The notes under the pieces were generated by a model. It was not told the origin of the DNA, ran no database searches, and saw nothing but the letters and a program-made list of their open reading frames with translations. Positions 59,427-64,000 of a stretch of DNA of 64,000 nt are shown one piece after another. Numbering within the stretch: position 1 is the stretch's first letter; every line of letters begins with the position of its first letter. This stretch comes from Vicingus serpentipes (GTDB lineage Bacteria > Bacteroidota > Bacteroidia > Flavobacteriales_E > Vicingaceae): contig NZ_VOOS01000001.1 in NCBI RefSeq assembly GCF_007993035.1, positions 744,001 through 808,000 of the forward strand. Direction: 5' to 3'. The translations under genes were made by a program, and so were the position numbers.

Positions 59427-60554
59427 TTAAGATAGATAAAATTGATCAATACAATCAACTATGTAATTTAATTGTTGGATAGATAAATTATAAAACAAAG
59501 GCAACCGAACCAATCGTTCACTCTCAATTAATGTATAATCAAATTCAGAATTAACAAATTGATAATCTTTACCCATATCACTTAAATGTAATGGTAAATA
59601 GTGAAAATATGCTGCTATGCCTTTTGAAGCTAAATAGTCAATTAATTTATTTCGTTCAACTTTATCTTTTACCTTAATAAAAAAAATGTGAGCATTATGC
59701 TTATTCTGATGCAATAGAAAATCAATCTTATTTATATCTTTTAAAGGTTTTAGCTTTTCTTGATATAAATTATACAACTCTTTTCTTTTTGTTGTTACCT
59801 TTTTAATTTCTTTTAACTGGGCTAATAAAAAAGCTGCCGAAATTTCACTAAGTCCAAAACTAGAACCTAAATCTTTCCATGTATAAGTACCTTCGTTTCC
59901 TAATAAAAAGTCTTTACGATTTGTCCCTTTTTCTAAGATTAAATCAACTTTTTCTAATAGTGCTTTATTATTAATTAATAAAGCTCCGCCTTCACCACAT
60001 TGAATGTTTTTGGTATCATGAAAACTAATACAACCAAAATCGCCAAAGGTGCCTAAATGCTGATTTTCATAATAAGCATCTATTGATTGTGCGGCATCTT
60101 CAATTAAATAAATGTTTTTCTCTTGACACAATTGAACCACTTTATTAATATTAGAAGTAAAGCCAGAGTAATGCACTAAAACAATTGCTTTAGTTTTTGA
60201 TGAAATTGCTTTTTCTAGCAAGGACTCATCCATGCACATCGTGTTTGGATTAATATCCACAAAAACCAATTTTGCTCCTCTTAAAACAAATGCACTTGCT
60301 GTTGTAACATAAGTAAATGAAGGTAAAATAACTTCATCACCTGGTTTAACATCTATGGCTAATGCCGTAATCTCTAATGCCGCTGTTGCGCTACCTGTTA
60401 ATCGTACACAATCACATTTAGTTAATGTAGTCAATTCTTCTTCACACAATTTATTATATTTCCCTGTAGAAGAATAACTTTGCATTTTTATTACATCATT
60501 AATGTAATTAACTTCGTTGCCCGAAATGTAAGGTATATTAAAAGGTATTTTCAA
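59427..60554 (-). CDS. rffA: dTDP-4-amino-4,6-dideoxygalactose transaminase-like protein (WecE/RffA)
   Basis: 375 residues. PLP-dependent DegT/DnrJ/EryC1 family: LTGSATAALEITALAIDVKPGDEVILPSFTYVTTASAF, EDAAQSIDAYY, PLP lysine K182 in SFHDTKNIQCGEGGAL. The spacing matches WecE/RffA, which makes dTDP-Fuc4N for enterobacterial common antigen-like sugars. The start is TTG at 60554, directly abutting the rdgB ATG at 60555 on the other strand. The exact sugar is unsure. Confidence 0.88.
   Translation of the reverse strand: MKIPFNIPYISGNEVNYINDVIKMQSYSSTGKYNKLCEEELTTLTKCDCVRLTGSATAALEITALAIDVKPGDEVILPSFTYVTTASAFVLRGAKLVFVDINPNTMCMDESLLEKAISSKTKAIVLVHYSGFTSNINKVVQLCQEKNIYLIEDAAQSIDAYYENQHLGTFGDFGCISFHDTKNIQCGEGGALLINNKALLEKVDLILEKGTNRKDFLLGNEGTYTWKDLGSSFGLSEISAAFLLAQLKEIKKVTTKRKELYNLYQEKLKPLKDINKIDFLLHQNKHNAHIFFIKVKDKVERNKLIDYLASKGIAAYFHYLPLHLSDMGKDYQFVNSEFDYTLIESERLVRLPLFYNLSIQQLNYIVDCIDQFYLS
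60475..60482 (+). promoter_or_regulatory. -7 box for rdgB inside the aminotransferase gene
   Basis: TAACTTTG matches TAnnTTTG, 73 nt before the rdgB ATG. A clear -33 element is missing. It would explain how rdgB is expressed despite a zero-length gap to the divergent gene. Confidence 0.35.
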
Positions 60555-61133
60555 ATGAAACTAGTATTTGCTACAAATAACAAAAATAAAGTTAAAGAAA
60601 TAAAACATTTACTCAATAATTCAATAGAAATATTGAGTTTAGAAGATATTGAGTGTTTAGAAGATATTCCTGAAACAGCAAATACAATTGAAGGTAATGC
60701 CATTCAAAAGGCAAGTTATGTTTTTGACAAGTATGGTTATAATTGTTTTGCTGATGATACAGGATTGGAAATTGAAGCATTAAACGGAGAACCGGGTATT
60801 TATTCGGCTAGATATGCAGGAGACCAAAAAAATGCTGAAAACAACATGAATAAAGTTTTAAAAAAATTAGATGGCATTGAAAATCGTTCTGCCCAATTTA
60901 AAACTGTGATTGCTTTAATTATTAATGGAGAAACTACTTGCTTTGAAGGAATTGCAGAAGGCGAAATGACTAATAAAAAAAGTGGTTCAGAAGGTTTTGG
61001 TTACGACCCAATTTTTAAACCAAAAGGATTTGATATTACCTTTTCTGAAATGGACTTAACCCTTAAAAATAAAATTAGCCATAGAGCTAAAGCAACTTTT
61101 AAACTTATTGGTTACTTAAAGCAAGTTCAATAA
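60555..61133 (+). CDS. rdgB: RdgB/HAM1 family non-canonical purine NTP pyrophosphatase
   Basis: 192 residues from the ATG at 60555 (MKLVFATNNKNKVKEIKHLL); the upstream open frame is antisense to the aminotransferase gene. It has FADDTGLEIEALNGEPGIYSARYAG (about 65-89) and GFGYDPIFKPKG, the XTP/dITP pyrophosphatase signatures. It clears deaminated purine nucleotides. Its 3' end overlaps the convergent ddl gene by 29 nt. Confidence 0.95.
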   Translation: MKLVFATNNKNKVKEIKHLLNNSIEILSLEDIECLEDIPETANTIEGNAIQKASYVFDKYGYNCFADDTGLEIEALNGEPGIYSARYAGDQKNAENNMNKVLKKLDGIENRSAQFKTVIALIINGETTCFEGIAEGEMTNKKSGSEGFGYDPIFKPKGFDITFSEMDLTLKNKISHRAKATFKLIGYLKQVQ

Positions 61134-62070
61134 CTTCATTGTACAACTCCTTTAAAGAGATTCCTTCATAAGCTGCCATTTGAGGAATTATACTTGCTGT
61201 TGATTGACCTGGAACAGTATTTATTTCTATCAAAAATGGCTCATTATTTTGAATAATATAATCTGCTCTACAGATACCAGATAGTCCTAATACTGAATAA
61301 ATCTTATATGTAGTTTCTTTTACTTTTTGAGTAACCTCTTTAGATAAATTAGCCGGAGTAATTTCTTGTGATTCCCCTTTATATTTTGCCTCAAAATCAA
61401 AGAATTCATTGTTGGTAACAATTTCAGTTATCGGTAAGACTTTTATTCCGTTTATATTTTTATAAATACCATTTGTTACTTCTCTACCTTGCATAAAAGA
61501 CTCAACAACAACCTGAGAGCCATGCTGCATGGCATTCATCACAGCATCAGTTAATTCAATTACTTTTTTAACTTTAGTTACTCCAAAACTACTTCCTCCA
61601 TCAGCTGGTTTTACAAAGCAAGGTAATCCAACCTTTAAAACTATTGCTTCTGCATCTACTTTCTCATTCTTTTTAATTAAAACTGCTTCTGCTACTTTAA
61701 TTCCGAAGTTTTTAAGATATTGATTACAAACAAATTTATTAAAAGTTAATGTAGATGTTAAATGATTACTCGTTGAATATGGAATATTTAGCATGTCAAA
61801 ATATGCTTGTAATTTACCATCTTCACCAGGTGTACCATGAATAACAATAAAAGCAAAATCAAATTTTACACCTTTAAAAGAAAAATCTGTTCTATCTATT
61901 GCTATTTTCTCTCCTTCATAAAATGCAAGCCATCCTTCCTCATCTATTCTCACCTTAATAGGCCTATATTTGGAAGTGTCAATATTATTAAAAACAGTCT
62001 CAGCACTCTTTAATGAAATTACCTTTTCGTGACTATAACCACCTTCAATTACTGCTATATTTTTAATCAT
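61105..62070 (-). CDS. ddl: D-alanine--D-alanine ligase
   Basis: 321 residues. ATP-grasp ligase: EGGYSHEKVISLKSAETV (N-terminal domain), IHGTPGEDGKLQ, PCFVKPADGGSSFGVTKV, VESFMQGREVTNGIY and ADYIIQNNEPFLIEINTVPGQS with the Mg-binding E and N. It makes the D-Ala-D-Ala end of peptidoglycan precursors. Slightly shorter than E. coli DdlB. Housekeeping gene embedded in the sugar locus. Confidence 0.95.
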   Translation of the reverse strand: MIKNIAVIEGGYSHEKVISLKSAETVFNNIDTSKYRPIKVRIDEEGWLAFYEGEKIAIDRTDFSFKGVKFDFAFIVIHGTPGEDGKLQAYFDMLNIPYSTSNHLTSTLTFNKFVCNQYLKNFGIKVAEAVLIKKNEKVDAEAIVLKVGLPCFVKPADGGSSFGVTKVKKVIELTDAVMNAMQHGSQVVVESFMQGREVTNGIYKNINGIKVLPITEIVTNNEFFDFEAKYKGESQEITPANLSKEVTQKVKETTYKIYSVLGLSGICRADYIIQNNEPFLIEINTVPGQSTASIIPQMAAYEGISLKELYNEVIELALSNQ

Positions 62071-62091
62071 ATTTTATATTATTAAGCCTAC

Positions 62092-62099
62092 CAAATGTA
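62092..62099 (-). promoter_or_regulatory. -7 box of ddl promoter
   Basis: Minus-strand TACATTTG matches TAnnTTTG, 21 nt before the ddl start. No -33 TTG at the expected distance. Confidence 0.4.
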
Positions 62100-62193
62100 T
62101 TCAGATATTTTAAAGATTAATAAAAAAGTGTAAAATAAATATTCATACCATTGTGTTGATAGATTTGTTATTATCGAGTAGATTTACAACTCA

Positions 62194-63303
62194 ATGCCAA
62201 AACAACAAAAAATTATCATTTCTGTAACCAACGATTTAGTCGTTGATCAACGTGTCGCAAAAATTTGCCAAACACTTTCTGAAATGGGGTATAAAATTGT
62301 TTTAGTTGGACGAGAATTAAAAGGAAGTTTACCAGTTGCTAGAGACTACAATGTAAAGCGATTTAAACTCTTTTTCAATAAAGGATTTCTCTTTTATGCA
62401 AACTACAACATTCGCTTATTTTTCTATTTGCTTTATAGCAATGTTGATATTTTATGGAGCAATGATTTAGATACTTTACCTGCAAATTATTTAGCATCAA
62501 AAGTTAAAGGAAAAAAAATAGTTTATGATAGTCATGAATTTTTTACTGAGGTTCCTGAATTAGTAAAAAGACCAAAAGTTCAAAAAGTATGGGAAACAAT
62601 TGAGGAGTTAATTTTACCAAAGCTTAAAAATGTTATTACTGTTTGCAATAGCATTGCAAAATGCTATGAAGAGAAATACAACATAAAAGTAAATGTTGTT
62701 CGCAATGTTCCTCGTAAGAACAAAACCTTTTTAACTGTAAAAAACCTTAGAGAAGGCGATAAAAACATTATTATTTACCAAGGGTCAGTAAATATAAATA
62801 GAGGTTTAGAAGCTTTAGTTAAAGCTATGCAGGAAATTGACAATACAATTCTTTATATTATTGGAGATGGAGACGTTTTTGAAAATATTATTTCTTTGAT
62901 TCTTGAATTAAATTTAAACCACAAAGTAAAAATGTTAGGCAAAATTCATTTTGAGCTTTTACACGACTACACTATGCAAGCAGACCTAGGGCTTAGTTTA
63001 GAGGAAAATGTAGGGTTAAATTACAAATATGCTCTACCCAATAAGTTGTTTGATTACATTAATGCAAAAGTACCTGTGCTAACATCAAACCTACCAGAAA
63101 TGGCTAAAATTGTTAACCAATACCAAGTTGGCGAAACTATTGATGAGATTACCCCAAATGCTATAGCAAAAAAAATAAACCAACTTTTTGAAAATAGCGA
63201 GCAACTTAAATCTTATAAAACTAACACCATAAAAGCTGCTGAAGAATTAAACTGGGAGTCTGAACAGAAAATTATTCAGGGTTTAGTTAAAGAGATTAAA
63301 TAG
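62194..63303 (+). CDS. Glycosyltransferase, GT4-like
   Basis: 369 residues. ISVTNDLVVDQRVAKICQTLSEMGYKIVLVGRE, SNDLDTLPANYLASKVKGKKIVYDSHEFFTEVPEL, IYQGSVNINRGLEALVKAM and LGLSLEENVGLNYKYALPNKLFDYINAKVPVLTSNLPEM. A complete GT-B glycosyltransferase related to the one at 45253-46476 (shared YDSHEF and LPNK(L/F) segments). Its 3' end overlaps the convergent GT2 gene by 28 nt. Confidence 0.9.
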   Translation: MPKQQKIIISVTNDLVVDQRVAKICQTLSEMGYKIVLVGRELKGSLPVARDYNVKRFKLFFNKGFLFYANYNIRLFFYLLYSNVDILWSNDLDTLPANYLASKVKGKKIVYDSHEFFTEVPELVKRPKVQKVWETIEELILPKLKNVITVCNSIAKCYEEKYNIKVNVVRNVPRKNKTFLTVKNLREGDKNIIIYQGSVNINRGLEALVKAMQEIDNTILYIIGDGDVFENIISLILELNLNHKVKMLGKIHFELLHDYTMQADLGLSLEENVGLNYKYALPNKLFDYINAKVPVLTSNLPEMAKIVNQYQVGETIDEITPNAIAKKINQLFENSEQLKSYKTNTIKAAEELNWESEQKIIQGLVKEIK

Positions 63304-64000
63304 CCTAGCTTATACAAATCGAACCATCTTAGATTTGGTTCATTTTCTTGTAGCTTTTGAAGTATTTCTTTTTTATTATTAGAATAATAACGCCAAATTT
63401 TATTTGTCAACCCAAATTTTTTCAACAACAAATAATATCGATAAAGCTTTACTGAAGTATCAATTTTATTAGTTTCAATTAAATACTTTAAATTTCTTAT
63501 CCCCTCTTCTGTTTTTAAAATATACTCTTCAAAAGATTCTAAACCAATATGAAAAAGCGGATTATCAATATGCTTTATTCTGATGTTTTGTTTTTTTAGT
63601 TCCAACCCAAACAAAGTATCTTCATGTCCATATCCTTTTAAAGTTTCTTCTAACTTTATGCTTTGGTAGATAGTTTTTTTAACTAAAAAATTATTTGTCA
63701 TAAACGAATCGTAAGGTTGTTTATTTCTGTTTTCGAGACGAATTGTTTCTCGCTGCACACCATACCACCATCTAAAATGTTCATCTGATTTTTTGGGAGA
63801 TTGTTCTTTATAACTTCTTCCTCCATATATTACTGAAGAATTATCTATAGCATCAACATAGCGTTTTATAAAATAACTATCAACTACAGCCGAATCACAA
63901 TCTAAAAAAAGTAAACATTCATATTTTGCTTTTTGAGCTAATAGATTTCTAATTTTAGAGCGCCCAATATTCTGATTAAGTTCATCATAAATAACAGAAT
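63276..64000 (-). CDS. Glycosyltransferase family 2, partial (5' end outside window)
   Basis: The frame is open from the right edge to the stop at 63276, about 241 codons of the C-terminal part. The GT-A core is visible: NQNIGRSKIRNLLAQKAKYECLLFLDCDS with the metal-binding DxD (D-C-D), then IYGGRSY and the acceptor loop with YGHEDTLFGLELKKQNIRI. The initiating GTG at 63758 is internal, not the real start. Sugar specificity is unknown. It continues the run of glycosyltransferases beyond the window. Confidence 0.88.
   Translation of the reverse strand, partial: SVIYDELNQNIGRSKIRNLLAQKAKYECLLFLDCDSAVVDSYFIKRYVDAIDNSSVIYGGRSYKEQSPKKSDEHFRWWYGVQRETIRLENRNKQPYDSFMTNNFLVKKTIYQSIKLEETLKGYGHEDTLFGLELKKQNIRIKHIDNPLFHIGLESFEEYILKTEEGIRNLKYLIETNKIDTSVKLYRYYLLLKKFGLTNKIWRYYSNNKKEILQKLQENEPNLRWFDLYKLGYLISLTKP

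Overview
The window is AT-rich chromosomal DNA from a member of the Bacteroidota, most likely a Flavobacteriales-type marine or free-living bacterium. Four things support this: a secreted protein with a type IX secretion (T9SS) C-terminal sorting domain; many promoters of the Bacteroidota form (TTG, about 19 nt, TAnnTTTG); a bacterial GGGP-synthase-family gene; and LytTR regulators next to a Reg_prop propeller sensor. Genus and species cannot be fixed from the sequence alone.

Region 1 (1-26.5 kb) is mostly housekeeping. It opens with a truncated propeller sensor and two tandem LytTR response regulators. Then come ahcY, a phosphopantetheinyl transferase, the GGGP-synthase-family gene, gcvP, a radical SAM protein with an extra N-terminal cysteine cluster, a ChaN-like protein, an ABC-F ATPase, a GT9 glycosyltransferase, a sugar-phosphate isomerase, lipB and a beta-lactamase-fold hydrolase. 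The translation block rimP-nusA-infB and rpsF-rpsR-rplI lies on the minus strand. dnaX is divergent from it and is split by an A10 run: the zero frame stops after 371 codons, and a -1 shift gives a 581-residue product.

Region 2 (26.56-31.59 kb) is a compact integrated element of about 5 kb inserted at the 3' end of tRNA-Val(TAC). A 20-bp direct repeat of the tRNA 3' end bounds it. A tyrosine recombinase sits at the left end and an excisionase-like HTH protein at the right. Paired GGTAC motifs, 11 bp apart at both ends, look like integrase arm sites. The cargo is two lipoproteins of the FISUMP/DUF1566 type, two unknown proteins and a noncoding stretch. No mobilisation or replication genes are seen.

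Region 3 (31.7-64 kb) is a large surface-polysaccharide locus. It holds galE and wecB; a T9SS-exported PKD protein; a nonulosonate-type cassette (SpsF-like cytidylyltransferase, NeuB-like synthase, TylF-like methyltransferase, KdsC-like phosphatase); and a convergent protein with bacterial sialyltransferase-like motifs. A PglK/MsbA-like ABC flippase, several glycosyltransferases, WbqC, a PIG-L deacetylase and methyltransferases follow. A HisH/HisF/WbpG amidination set, an asparagine-synthase homologue, two paralogous polytopic membrane proteins of unknown function and a WecE/RffA-type aminotransferase complete it. rdgB and ddl are embedded near the right end, and a GT2 gene runs off the edge.

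Together the third region suggests synthesis, amidination, activation and transfer of an acidic nine-carbon or similarly modified sugar onto a lipid-linked glycan. The exact sugar is inferred from gene content only. No initiating phosphoglycosyltransferase or recognisable Wzx is present in the window.
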